Shown: in pieces, positions 7,364 through 17,162 of the stretch | How the letters are laid out: each line of letters starts with the position of its first letter | Position numbering within the stretch: position 1 is the first letter of the stretch | Origin: CAYLNM01 sp964385045 | GTDB lineage: Bacteria > Planctomycetota > Phycisphaerae > Phycisphaerales > SM1A02 | Assembly (NCBI GenBank): GCA_964385045.1 | Contig: CAYLNM010000051.1 | Coordinates: forward strand, 1-25,312 | Reading direction: 5' to 3' | Length of the DNA: 25,312 nt | Made by a program: the position numbers and the translations under genes | The notes under the pieces: generated by a model | Told to the model about the DNA's origin: nothing | Seen by the model: the letters and a program-made list of their open reading frames with translations, nothing else | Databases searched by the model: none

Positions 7364-7708
7364 TCAGTCGTCGAGCAGCTGCAGCGACGCGAGCGAGGTG
7401 GTCACGTCGTCGGTGAACTCGAAGACCTTGTCGAGCCCCGTCACCATCATCACGCTCCACACCGCGTCGGTCGCGCCGCAGATCCGCATCCGCGCCTCGA
7501 GCGACTGGAGCGACTTCCGCAGCTTGAGCAGCTGGGCGATGTTCGACGAGTTGAGGTAGGTCACGTTCTCGAGGTTGACGATGACGTCGGGCCCGGCGAG
7601 CTCGGACTCCTCGATGCGACGGATCAGGCTCTCCATGTCCTCGGAGAACGCCGGCTCGTCGTTCATCTCGGCGATCGTGATGGTCTCGGACCATTCCTTG
7701 ATGGGCAT
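7364..7708 (-). CDS. STAS-domain protein (anti-anti-sigma factor-like)
   Basis: 114 residues, essentially one STAS domain. DVIVNLENVTYLNSSNIAQL corresponds to the beta-strand and loop carrying the phosphorylatable serine of SpoIIAA-type anti-sigma antagonists, here Ser54/Ser55. The usual Asp-Ser-Ser-Gly is Asn-Ser-Ser-Asn in this protein. The second half (RMRICGATDAVWSVMMVTGL, VFEFTDDV) fits the rest of the fold. It would act by binding a partner, such as a sigma-factor antagonist kinase, in the unphosphorylated state. It is followed after 10 nt by the exbD-like gene. No kinase or phosphatase partner is nearby. A TAGACT box lies about 34 nt upstream of the ATG. Confidence 0.85.
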   Translation of the reverse strand: MPIKEWSETITIAEMNDEPAFSEDMESLIRRIEESELAGPDVIVNLENVTYLNSSNIAQLLKLRKSLQSLEARMRICGATDAVWSVMMVTGLDKVFEFTDDVTTSLASLQLLDD

Positions 7709-7741
7709 GGCGGGCGCGGCTCCGGCGTCACGGGGGCCTGA

Positions 7742-7747
7742 AGTCTA
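7742..7747 (-). promoter_or_regulatory. Candidate -10 box for the STAS-exbD unit
   Basis: TAGACT on the minus strand, 33 nt before the STAS start codon, giving a leader of about 27 nt with a GGAG 13 nt from the ATG. It lies in the 213-nt gap downstream of gyrA. Confidence 0.35.
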
Positions 7748-7822
7748 CCGCAACCCGGTGCCCGCGCCCCCGGGCCCCCGGGCCGCCCCGCGGGTGCGGC
7801 GGCGGGCACCCGGACGGCGGCG

Positions 7823-7846
7823 GCGGGCACGCGGGCACGCGGGCAG
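7823..7846. repeat. 8-bp tandem repeat, three units, downstream of gyrA
   Basis: GCGGGCAC, GCGGGCAC, GCGGGCAG in the gap between the gyrA stop and the STAS promoter. The rest of this 213-nt gap is GC-rich with runs of C and G near 7766-7790 and no T-tract terminator. Confidence 0.75.
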
Positions 7847-7921
7847 CCACGGCAGCCGCGGCGCCCGCGGCGACCGGAACCGCGCGCCACGACGCCCGCC
7901 GCTCCGGGAGACCGTCGGCCC

Positions 7922-10585
<2,664 letters not shown>

Positions 10586-10714
10586 CGGGCAGGGGGTTCC
10601 GCGGCCCCCGGGACGGTGCGCCGGGAGCCGAGTCGCGAAGCGAGGACCGGTCGCCCGGAGCGGAGCCGCGGGCCGGCGCGAGGCCGGATCCGGCGGGCCG
10701 CCGGGCGATCCCCG

Positions 10715-10720
10715 ATTCTA
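10715..10720 (-). promoter_or_regulatory. Candidate gyrA -10 box
   Basis: TAGAAT on the minus strand, the most consensus-like -10 in the window, preceded by an AT-richer segment (GGCGAAAACACGGGATTTC). No clear -35 is seen at 17 nt. It implies a leader of about 120 nt before the gyrA ATG. Confidence 0.4.
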
Positions 10721-10787
10721 CCCGAAATCCCGTGTTTTCGCCGGTTTGCGGCCCTTCCTCGGCGGACGCGACGGGGAGCCGGTTCGC

Positions 10788-10829
10788 GGGTGCCGGCGGG
10801 GTGCCGGCGGGGTGCCGGTGGGGTGCCGC
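10788..10829 (+). repeat. 11-bp tandem repeat with four G tracts (possible G-quadruplex)
   Basis: GGGTGCCGGCG occurs as units at 10788-10798, 10799-10809, 10810-10820 (one change) and a partial fourth at 10821-10829. The plus strand thus has four tracts of at least three G separated by 7-nt loops, the canonical G3-N7 quadruplex pattern. It lies about 70 nt upstream of the gyrA -10 box. Confidence 0.8.
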
Positions 10830-10937
10830 ATGGGGGCCGCGCGAGGGCGCGGAGGGCGCCCGAAGGCGGGCGCGGCATCGCCCGGGTGGCCGCGTCGGCC
10901 GGCGGCTCGTCGCGGCGGCGCGGCCGCGGGGAGGCGG

Positions 10938-12794
10938 TCAGGCCCGGTTCGCGCGGAACTGCGCGAGCAGCCCCGCGACCGTCTCGACGCCGGCGGAGGT
11001 CTCCTGCGCCGCGGCGGCGAGGTGCTGCGCCGCGGCCGCGTTCCGCTCGGTGATGTCGCTGATCCCGGCCGCGGCGGACCGGACGTGGTCGAGCTCCGCC
11101 GACTGGCTCGCCACCGACTCGGCGATGCCCGAGAGCACCTCGTCCATCCGCACGGTGCCGGAGGCGATCTCGTGGAGCACTCCGGCGACCCGCTGCGAGT
11201 TCTCCGCCCCCCGGCGGGCCCGCTCGACCGACTGGCTCACCAGGTCGCCGGTGCGCGAGGCGGCCTCGGCGCTGCGGGCCGCGAGGGCCCGGACCTCCTC
11301 GGCCACCACCGCGAAGCCCCGCCCCGCGTCGCCGGCCCGGGCCGCCTCGACCGCGGCGTTCAGGGCCAGCAGATTCGTCTGGAACGCGATCTCGTCGATC
11401 ACCTGCAGCACCCGGGAGACGTCGTCGCTGGAGTGGTTGATCTGCTCCATGGCCTCCTCGAGCCCGCGGACCTCCTCGACGCCGCGCTCGGCCGCCTCGC
11501 GGGTCCGCCGCGAGAAGTCGCCCGCCTCCTCGGCCCGGCCGGTCGTGGTCCGGGCGACGTCGGAGACGGCGTGCAGCGCGCCGGTGATCTCGCTCACGCG
11601 GGCCGCCTGCCGCACCGCGGCCTCGGACAGCTCGCCGCTGGTGTCGCGGACGACCGCGCCGCCGGTCCGCATGCTCCCGGCCGCCTCGTCGATGTCGCGG
11701 ACGAGGCCCTGCAGCGTGTCGAGGAAGGCGTTGAGCCCGCGGGCGAGGCGCGAGAGCTCGCAGGTGCCCGCGGCGGGCAGGCGGCGGCCGAGGTCGATCT
11801 CGCCCGCGGCGAGCTCCTCGACCCGGGCGACGGCCCGCTCGAGGCGGAACGAGATCGCCTTGTGCAGGAGCAGGGCGAGACCGAGGCTGAGCAGGCCGCC
11901 CACGACGGCGAGCCCCGCCGCGCCGGTGCCGAGGGCGGCCACCGCGTCCACGCTCTCGGCCCGCGCGGTGCGGGCCTCGTCCGTGGTGCGGTCCGCGGTG
12001 GCGAGGGTGTCGGCGAGGATCCGCGGGCCGATCTCGTCCACCGCGGTGGCCACCGCCGCGTTGCGGGCCTCCTGCTGCTCGTGGATGCCGGCGAAGGTGG
12101 CCTCGTACTCGATCAGCCGGGCGAGGAGGGCCTCCATCGCCGCGCGGTCCTCGGCGTCCGCCTCGCGGGTGATCGCCTCCCGCATCGCCCGCTCGGCGCC
12201 GTCGTACTGCTCGTCGAAGAGGTCCTTCTGGTGCGGGAGGCTCGTGGCGATGTACTTGAGTCCGTGGGTGCGGGCGATCATGAAGGGCGACTGGACCCCG
12301 TGCACCGCGGCCGCCGTCTCGACGTCGCCCGCGGCGAGCCGCCCGGCGACGAAGTCGGCGAGGTCGTGGCTGAGGCTCGGGCCGAGCCGGTGGGCCTTGA
12401 GGTCGATCAGCTCCAGCCGGCGGCTCGCGGCCCGCACCGCCTCCTCGAACCGGCCGGCGTAGTCGCCGAAGTCCGCGGCGGTGGTGGTGGCGAGGCCGGC
12501 GGCGTCGGCGTGGCGGTCGAGCTCGCCCGCGGCGGCGCGGAAGTCCGCCGCCTTCGCCCGGAAGGCCTCGACCGCCTCGGACGAGCCGGTCGCGAGGAAC
12601 GTCCCGAGCTGCTGCTGCATGAACAGCAGGTCGCGGGCGGTGGCCTCCGTCTCGTCCGTCGCGGCGAGGATCCGCTCGGTCGCGGCCATCCGCTCCGTCG
12701 TGCCGCCGGCCCGGAGCCACGTGATCGCCCCCACCGCGAGGAAGAGGGCGGCCATGATCGACGTGCCGGCGAGGATCAGATGGCTGAGTCGCAT
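10938..12794 (-). CDS. Methyl-accepting chemotaxis protein
   Basis: 618 residues. TM1 is about 7-27 and is followed by a mainly helical periplasmic sensor domain of ~260 residues with no cofactor motif I recognise. TM2 is about 287-310, then a HAMP domain to ~365 and the long coiled-coil signalling domain. The hairpin tip DEIAFQTNLLALNAAVEAAR plus AGDAGRGFAVVAEEVRALA is the conserved contact for CheA and CheW. It reports ligand binding outside to the chemotaxis kinase inside; the ligand is unknown. No CheA, CheW, CheR or CheB gene is in the window. The C-terminus ends soon after the signalling helices with no CheR/CheB tether pentapeptide. The ATG at 12794 has GGGAG eight nt upstream. It lies downstream of the tlyA-like gene on the same strand, with a 211-nt gap. 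Confidence 0.93.
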   Translation of the reverse strand: MRLSHLILAGTSIMAALFLAVGAITWLRAGGTTERMAATERILAATDETEATARDLLFMQQQLGTFLATGSSEAVEAFRAKAADFRAAAGELDRHADAAGLATTTAADFGDYAGRFEEAVRAASRRLELIDLKAHRLGPSLSHDLADFVAGRLAAGDVETAAAVHGVQSPFMIARTHGLKYIATSLPHQKDLFDEQYDGAERAMREAITREADAEDRAAMEALLARLIEYEATFAGIHEQQEARNAAVATAVDEIGPRILADTLATADRTTDEARTARAESVDAVAALGTGAAGLAVVGGLLSLGLALLLHKAISFRLERAVARVEELAAGEIDLGRRLPAAGTCELSRLARGLNAFLDTLQGLVRDIDEAAGSMRTGGAVVRDTSGELSEAAVRQAARVSEITGALHAVSDVARTTTGRAEEAGDFSRRTREAAERGVEEVRGLEEAMEQINHSSDDVSRVLQVIDEIAFQTNLLALNAAVEAARAGDAGRGFAVVAEEVRALAARSAEAASRTGDLVSQSVERARRGAENSQRVAGVLHEIASGTVRMDEVLSGIAESVASQSAELDHVRSAAAGISDITERNAAAAQHLAAAAQETSAGVETVAGLLAQFRANRA

Positions 12795-12927
12795 CGCGAG
12801 GGCTCCCGATGACGGACCGGGACCCCCCGGGAGCGGCCGTCGCGGCCGTCCTCGCGCGTGCGTCCCGACCGCGGGCCCATCGGTCGCCGGGCCGGGGCCC
12901 TTGACCGGCGGGGCGCCGCGGGGCGTG

Positions 12928-12944
12928 ATCGGCCGGCGGCCGAT
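12928..12944. repeat. Short inverted repeat between tlyA-like gene and MCP gene
   Basis: ATCGGCC-GGC-GGCCGAT forms a perfect 7-bp stem with a 3-nt loop, in the 211-nt gap after the tlyA-like stop. No T-tract follows on either strand, so it could be a transcript-end hairpin of the GC-rich kind or an operator. Confidence 0.4.
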
Positions 12945-13005
12945 GCGGGGCCCGCGTCCGGGAAGGCCGAAGACGATGAAAACGTCCGCGGTGCGCAGCG
13001 GCGGA

Positions 13006-13710
13006 TCAGGTCGGGCGCAGCAGCGCGAGGAACTCGATGTTGCCGCGTCCCCGGCGCGAGCTCTTGCTGCCCGTGACCGGCGACCGCTCGAGCCCGAGGA
13101 CGGCGACCCCCTCGAGGGCGTCGACGGTGCGGCGGGCCACGTCGGCGGCGACGTCGGGGTCGAGCCGCCCCTCCACGAGCCGCTCGGACTTCTCGGCGGG
13201 CTCGAGCTCGTAGTGCGGCTTGACGAGGCTGACGATGCGGGCGGCGGCGCGGCGGGAGGGGGCGGCCACGGGCGCGGCCGTGGGAGCGGCCGCGGCGGCG
13301 GGCGCGGGGGCCGCGTCCGCCGCACCGGCGGCGGGATCCCCGTCGTCCGTCGCCGCCGGCGGGAGCCACGCGAGGGCCGCGGGGACCGCGAGCCGCTGCC
13401 GCGTCCACGCCATGTCGATCGTGACGAGGTCGACGCCGCCGGGGGGCGGGGCGTCGTGCAGGGCGTTGGTGCGCTCGCGGACCTCCACCCGCGGGTCGGA
13501 CCGCAGCTTCCACGCGAGCGTGCCGTGGCCGGTGTCGACGGCGACCACCGACTCCGCCCCGGCCTGCAGCAGGCAGTCGGTGAAGCCCCCGACGTTGCAG
13601 CCGAAGTCGGCGCAGCGGCGCCCGGTCACGTCGAGGCCGAAGACCTCGAGGGCGTGGGCGAGCTTGAGGCCGGCCCGGCTGACGAAGGGGCGGGGGGTGG
13701 AGGACGCCAT
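13006..13710 (-). CDS. TlyA-like RNA 2'-O-methyltransferase lacking the S4 domain
   Basis: 234 residues. The sequence starts almost directly at FVSRAGLKLAHALEVFGLDV, a motif that in TlyA follows an N-terminal S4 RNA-binding domain of ~60 residues; here that domain is absent. The SAM-binding motif ADFGCNVGGFTD (34-45), VVAVDTGHGTLAWKL and the FtsJ-type tetrad Lys16, Asp99 (TIDMAW), Lys164 (LVKPHYELE) and Glu226 (NIEFLALL) are all present, so the enzyme should be active. TlyA methylates ribose 2'-OH in 16S/23S rRNA (C1409/C1920 numbering in mycobacteria). An Ala/Pro/Thr-rich linker of about 35 residues (118-152) interrupts the domain before Lys164. The ATG at 13710 is supported by TACGAT ending 7 nt upstream. 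It diverges from a GT2 gene. Confidence 0.82.
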   Translation of the reverse strand: MASSTPRPFVSRAGLKLAHALEVFGLDVTGRRCADFGCNVGGFTDCLLQAGAESVVAVDTGHGTLAWKLRSDPRVEVRERTNALHDAPPPGGVDLVTIDMAWTRQRLAVPAALAWLPPAATDDGDPAAGAADAAPAPAAAAAPTAAPVAAPSRRAAARIVSLVKPHYELEPAEKSERLVEGRLDPDVAADVARRTVDALEGVAVLGLERSPVTGSKSSRRGRGNIEFLALLRPT

Positions 13711-13717
13711 GGCCGCG

Positions 13718-13723
13718 ATCGTA
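13718..13723 (-). promoter_or_regulatory. Candidate leaderless -10 box for the tlyA-like gene
   Basis: TACGAT on the minus strand, then 7 nt, then ATG. No ribosome site. The 79 nt to the opposing box at 13803 contain the inverted repeat CGGCGT-G-ACGCCG (13741-13753). Confidence 0.55.
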
Positions 13724-13802
13724 CGGGGCGGGTGGACGCGCGGCGTGACGCCGGGCCCGGCGCGACCTCGTTCGGCGCCGCCCGGGCGGGTCGGGTGCCC
13801 GG

Positions 13803-13808
13803 TAGCCT
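13803..13808 (+). promoter_or_regulatory. Candidate leaderless -10 box for the first GT2 gene
   Basis: TAGCCT, then GCCGCG (6 nt), then the ATG at 13815. No ribosome site between them. Confidence 0.55.
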
Positions 13809-13814
13809 GCCGCG

Positions 13815-14666
13815 ATGCCCGCCGCGCTGCCCACGCTCACCGTCGTCATGCCGAGCTACCAGCAGGCCCGCTTCCTCGAGGAGGCGATCGGCTCGGTACT
13901 GGCGCAGGGCGACGCGGTCACCGAGCTCATCGTCCTCGACGGCGGCTCCACCGACGGCTCGCGGGCCATCATCGAGCGGCACGCCGGCCGCCTGGCCCAC
14001 TGGCGGAGCGCCCCCGACGACGGGCAGGCGGCCGCGATCGCCGAGGGGCTCGCGATGGCAAGCGGCGAGATCGTGACCTGGCTCAACTCCGACGACGCCC
14101 TGCTGCCGGGGGCGGCGCGGGCGCTGCTCGAGCGGTTCGCGGCCCGGCGCGAGCTCGGCCTCGTCGAGGGCGACACCGTGGTCGTGGACGCCGCGTCGCG
14201 GGTGATCCGCTGCGATCGCCGGGCCGGGCCCTCGGCGTGGTGGATGCGGCACGGCTACCTGCGGATCCACCAGCCGAGCACGTTCTTCCGGCGGAGCGTG
14301 TACGAGGCGGTGGGGGGCGTCGACACGTCGCTGCACTGCGTGATGGACACCGACCTGTGGTACCGGATCCTCGCCGCCGCCCCGGCCGAGCGGCTCGAGC
14401 GGTACGTCGGCGTGCACCGCGTGCACGAGGCGGCCAAGGGCGAGGCCGACACGTGGGCCCGGCGGTACCGGGCCGAGCGCGAGCGGATCGCCCCGCGGTA
14501 CCCGGACGTCTACGGCCATCCGGTGCGGTACCACCTCGGGCGACTCGCGTACTACGCCGAGCGGCTGCGGACGGGGCGGGGCCGGCGGGCGCGGCGGGAC
14601 ACGCGGGCGCTGGGTGGGCGGACGCTGGCCGAGGCGTTCCCCGATGCGGCGTCCACGGTGCGGTGA
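13815..14666 (+). CDS. GT2-family glycosyltransferase
   Basis: 283 residues with a GT-A fold. TVVMPSYQQARFLEEAIGSV is the typical nucleotide-sugar binding start, ELIVLDGGSTDGS contains Asp42, and the metal-binding segment VTWLNSDDALLPGA has Ser-Asp-Asp at 92-94. It should transfer a sugar from a nucleotide donor to a growing glycan at the cytoplasmic face of the membrane. Donor and acceptor are unknown. No transmembrane segment is visible, and the C-terminus is Arg-rich, which could favour membrane association. The TAGCCT-N6-ATG arrangement fixes the start. It converges on the zinc-ribbon methyltransferase gene with 37 nt between stops. Confidence 0.9.
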   Translation: MPAALPTLTVVMPSYQQARFLEEAIGSVLAQGDAVTELIVLDGGSTDGSRAIIERHAGRLAHWRSAPDDGQAAAIAEGLAMASGEIVTWLNSDDALLPGAARALLERFAARRELGLVEGDTVVVDAASRVIRCDRRAGPSAWWMRHGYLRIHQPSTFFRRSVYEAVGGVDTSLHCVMDTDLWYRILAAAPAERLERYVGVHRVHEAAKGEADTWARRYRAERERIAPRYPDVYGHPVRYHLGRLAYYAERLRTGRGRRARRDTRALGGRTLAEAFPDAASTVR

Positions 14667-14703
14667 GCGGGGGCGGGGCCGGCGGGGCCGGCGGTTCGCC
14701 GCG

Positions 14704-15651
14704 TCAGCGCGGTCGCCGCAGCACCACGAGATGGTGATCGCGGGCCGGCAGCCAGCCGGGGCCGGGCGAGCGGGGCAGCGCCCCGAGTCGCCGGGCGACG
14801 CCGAAGAGGGTGCCCCGCACCGCGTCCCGCACGGTGCGGCTCGCCGAGTGGCGGGCGTGGCTGGTGCGGACGCGGCGCACGAGCTCGAGGCCGTGGTCCG
14901 CCGCGAGCCGCTCGATCGTCCGCCGGGCGAGGAACACCTGGTGCTCGGGCAGGGCCGCGTACCAGTACGCCGCTCCCTGCAGCCGCCACCCCCACGCGTC
15001 CGGGTCGCCGGTGAGGGCGACGAAGACGCCGCCGGGGTCGAGGTGCCGGGCCACCGCGGCCACGAAGGTCGGCGGATCGACGAGGTGCTCGAGGACGTCG
15101 ATCGCGAGGACGGCGTCGAACCGGGCGTCGGGCGGAAGGTCCTCGAGCGTTGCGCCGAGCATCGCGACGTCGCGCTCGGCGGCCACGCGGGCGGCATCGG
15201 CGCTGGGCTCGAGGCCGGAGGGTCGCCAGGGCCCCCCCCCGGCGGGGGGCGGCGCGGCGGCGTGTGCGAGGTGGGCGAGCAGCGCGCCGTTGGAGCAGCC
15301 CACGTCGAGCACGCGGGGCCCCGGGCTCTCGGCGGCCACGATCGCGGCGATCTCGTCGAACCGCCGCTTCCGCGGGTCGGGGTCGTGCTCCCAGTTGTCG
15401 GCGGGCGACCGGCGGTAGCACTCGAGCAGGACGGCGTCGGGCACGAACGGATGCTTGAACCGCAGGTCGCACCCGGGGCACCGGCGGAGGCGGGCGGCGT
15501 GCGGGCCGAGCGTCACTGGCACGCCCGCGACCCGCGGGGCGGGGCCGTGGACGGTGGGGCCGGCGTCGGCGGTGGCCGAGCCGCAGACCGGGCAGGGCAC
15601 GACGGCGGCGGGACCGGAGGCGGGTGGGGGTGCGGGTGCGTCGGGCGGCAC
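14704..15651 (-). CDS. Class I SAM-dependent methyltransferase with N-terminal zinc ribbon
   Basis: 315 residues. An N-terminal four-cysteine knuckle, Cys20/Cys23 (CPVCGS) and Cys58/Cys61 (RCPGCDLRF), precedes a class I methyltransferase domain with motif I RVLDVGCSNGALL (~113-125), then AVLAIDVLEHLVDP and a GGVFVALTGDPDAWGW strand. This arrangement is common in methyltransferases near polysaccharide genes, which modify sugars or lipid-linked intermediates; the acceptor is unknown. The start is GTG at 15651, chosen because TAGCAT ends exactly 7 nt upstream. A run of nine C (15232-15240) lies inside the gene (Pro/Gly segment). It diverges from the second GT2 gene. Confidence 0.88.
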   Translation of the reverse strand: MPPDAPAPPPASGPAAVVPCPVCGSATADAGPTVHGPAPRVAGVPVTLGPHAARLRRCPGCDLRFKHPFVPDAVLLECYRRSPADNWEHDPDPRKRRFDEIAAIVAAESPGPRVLDVGCSNGALLAHLAHAAAPPPAGGGPWRPSGLEPSADAARVAAERDVAMLGATLEDLPPDARFDAVLAIDVLEHLVDPPTFVAAVARHLDPGGVFVALTGDPDAWGWRLQGAAYWYAALPEHQVFLARRTIERLAADHGLELVRRVRTSHARHSASRTVRDAVRGTLFGVARRLGALPRSPGPGWLPARDHHLVVLRRPR

Positions 15652-15658
15652 GCCGCGG

Positions 15659-15664
15659 ATGCTA
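15659..15664 (-). promoter_or_regulatory. Candidate leaderless -10 box for the methyltransferase
   Basis: TAGCAT on the minus strand, 7 nt before the GTG at 15651. It lies 22 nt from the opposing box at 15687-15692. Confidence 0.55.
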
Positions 15665-15683
15665 CCGGCCGCCGCCCGGCCGG
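15665..15683. promoter_or_regulatory. Inverted repeat between two back-to-back -10 boxes
   Basis: CCGGCC (15665-15670) and GGCCGG (15678-15683) with a 7-nt spacer fill almost the whole gap between the divergent boxes. A protein bound here would cover the upstream side of both promoters. In GC-rich DNA such arms also occur by chance. Confidence 0.35.
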
Positions 15684-15686
15684 CGA

Positions 15687-15692
15687 TAGACT
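15687..15692 (+). promoter_or_regulatory. Candidate leaderless -10 box for the second GT2 gene
   Basis: TAGACT, then GCCGCG (6 nt), then the ATG at 15699. The six-base spacer is identical to that of the GT2 gene at 13815. Confidence 0.6.
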
Positions 15693-15698
15693 GCCGCG

Positions 15699-16568
15699 AT
15701 GGCCGGCGATCTCCAGCACGGCGAGACGGGCGAGCTCGCCCTCAGCGTGGTGATCCCCGCCCGCGACGAGGCGGCGGGGCTGCGCGTCCTGCTCCCGGAG
15801 ACGGCGGCGGTGCTCGCGGACGCCGGGTTCGCCGGCGATGTCGACGGAGCCGAGGTGATCGTGGTCGACGACGGCTCGCGGGATGCCACGGCCGCGGCGG
15901 TGGAAGCCGCGGCGGCGGACGCGGCGGGCCGCGGCGTGACCGTGCGACTTCATCGGACCGCGCCCCGCGGTCAGTCCGCCGCGATGGCGGCGGGCATCCG
16001 CCTCGCCCGCGGCCGCCTCGTGGCCTTCCTCGACGCCGACGGCCAGAACGACCCCGCCGATCTCTCCCGACTGCTCGCCGCCCGCGCCCGCACCGGAGCC
16101 GACCTGGTGCAGGGCGACCGCACCGCGGCCCGCTGCGACGGCCCGCGTCGTCGGGTCGCGTCCGCCGTCGGCCGCGCGGTCCGGCGGGGCCTGCTCGGCG
16201 ATCCGGTGCGGGACACCGGCTGCACGCTGCGGCTGATGCCGCGCGAGCTCGCCGCGGCCCTGCCGCTCGATCGCCCGGGCCTGCACCGTTTCGTGCCCGC
16301 CGCGGCCCGCGCGCTGGGGGCGAGGGTCGTCGAGATGCCGGTCGCCCACCGCCCGCGCATCGGCGGCCAGTCGCACTACCCCGTCTTCGGCCGGGCCGGA
16401 GCCGGGCTGCGGGACTGCCTCTGGGTGCGGCGCTGGCGCCGCGGCCTCGCGCTCGAGCCCAGGGCCGCACGGGGGGCGGGGAACGGTCGCGACGCCGGGA
16501 ACGCGAGTGGACCGGTCGCCCCGCGTCTCGACCGACTCGCCGGCCACGGTACGATCACTGCCCCATGA
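15699..16568 (+). CDS. GT2-family glycosyltransferase, DPM1/polyprenyl-phosphate sugar transferase-like
   Basis: 289 residues. LSVVIPARDEAAGL, then VIVVDDGSRDAT (Asp57-Asp58) and VAFLDADGQNDPADL (Asp112-Ala-Asp114) are typical of GT2 enzymes that load a sugar onto a polyprenyl phosphate. The LVQGDRTAARCDGPRRRVAS segment and the RDTGCTLRLM stretch fit the same subgroup. Unlike ArnC-type members it has no C-terminal membrane helices. The tail after ~260 is low-complexity. The TAGACT-N6-ATG arrangement supports the start. The stop overlaps the next start as ATGA (16565-16568), so the downstream membrane protein is probably translationally coupled. Confidence 0.88.
   Translation: MAGDLQHGETGELALSVVIPARDEAAGLRVLLPETAAVLADAGFAGDVDGAEVIVVDDGSRDATAAAVEAAAADAAGRGVTVRLHRTAPRGQSAAMAAGIRLARGRLVAFLDADGQNDPADLSRLLAARARTGADLVQGDRTAARCDGPRRRVASAVGRAVRRGLLGDPVRDTGCTLRLMPRELAAALPLDRPGLHRFVPAAARALGARVVEMPVAHRPRIGGQSHYPVFGRAGAGLRDCLWVRRWRRGLALEPRAARGAGNGRDAGNASGPVAPRLDRLAGHGTITAP
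16550..16555 (+). promoter_or_regulatory. Possible internal -10 box before the PH-like membrane gene
   Basis: TACGAT ending 9 nt before the ATG at 16565, inside the last codons of the GT2 gene. It also reads as TACCGT on the minus strand (ACGGTACGAT). It could give the downstream gene its own near-leaderless transcript. Confidence 0.3.
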
Positions 16569-17095
16569 TCGACGCCGCCTCACCGCCGGATGCATCCGGA
16601 CCGGTCGTCCGCTTCCACCAGGTCGGCACCGCGCTGCTGGTGACCTTCGCGATCGCGGAGCTCGTCCTCGTGGCCATCGGCGTGGTGCTGTGGCTGTCCG
16701 TCGGGCAGCTCCACTTCCTCATCATCCCGGTCGTCCTGATGGGCGTCCTGATCATGCTCTTCCACGGCCTCACGATCGAGGTGCACGTGGACCGCGTCCG
16801 CTGTGCGTTCGGTCCCGGGCTGATCGCGCGGACCGTGCCGGCCGAGGACATCGTCGGCGTGCGTCCCGTCACTGCCGACACCCTCAACGCGTGGGGAATC
16901 CGCAAGGTGCGGAACGGCTGGCTCTGGAACACCTCCGGCTTCGACGCGGTCGAGCTCCAGCTCCGCGACGGTCGCGTGTTCCAGATGGGGAGCGGCCGGC
17001 CGCAGGAGGTGGTCGAGGCGGTGGAGGCGATCATGTCGCCCGGCGCCGGGACCGAAGGCGAGGCCGGCCCCGGCGAGCGTTCATCCCGCGGCTGA
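16565..17095 (+). CDS. Two-helix membrane protein with bacterial PH-like domain
   Basis: 176 residues. Two hydrophobic helices (about 21-45 and 50-68) are followed by a domain resembling bacterial PH (bPH) folds: IEVHVDRVRCAFGPGLI, then VGVRPV and the characteristic WGIRKVRNGWLWNTSGFDAV ending in a Gly-Arg strand (LQLRDGRVFQMGS). The PH part should face the cytoplasm. Function is unknown for this kind of protein; it may help organise membrane complexes. It starts in a four-base ATGA overlap with the GT2 gene, so the two are likely made together, though their functional link is not obvious. Confidence 0.8.
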   Translation: MIDAASPPDASGPVVRFHQVGTALLVTFAIAELVLVAIGVVLWLSVGQLHFLIIPVVLMGVLIMLFHGLTIEVHVDRVRCAFGPGLIARTVPAEDIVGVRPVTADTLNAWGIRKVRNGWLWNTSGFDAVELQLRDGRVFQMGSGRPQEVVEAVEAIMSPGAGTEGEAGPGERSSRG

Positions 17096-17162
17096 CTCCG
17101 TTCGCCCGCGCGAGCGGCCTTGCCGCGCACGCGCTCATCCGACCCCGATCCCGGAGTCTCGC

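Larger units (their letters stand above)
10586..10937. other. 352-nt intergenic region upstream of gyrA
   Basis: No gene is recognised. On the gyrA side it holds a leader of about 120 nt and the TAGAAT box (10715-10720). The middle (10721-10760) is locally AT-richer. The MCP side carries the 11-bp G-rich tandem repeat at 10788-10829 and then GC-rich sequence up to the MCP stop, with no T-tract terminator. Confidence 0.5.

Noticed and set aside
7760..7800. Runs of C and G after gyrA as an intrinsic terminator
   Set aside because: Several weak GC pairings are possible but no T-tract follows; GC-rich sequence forms such pairings anywhere.
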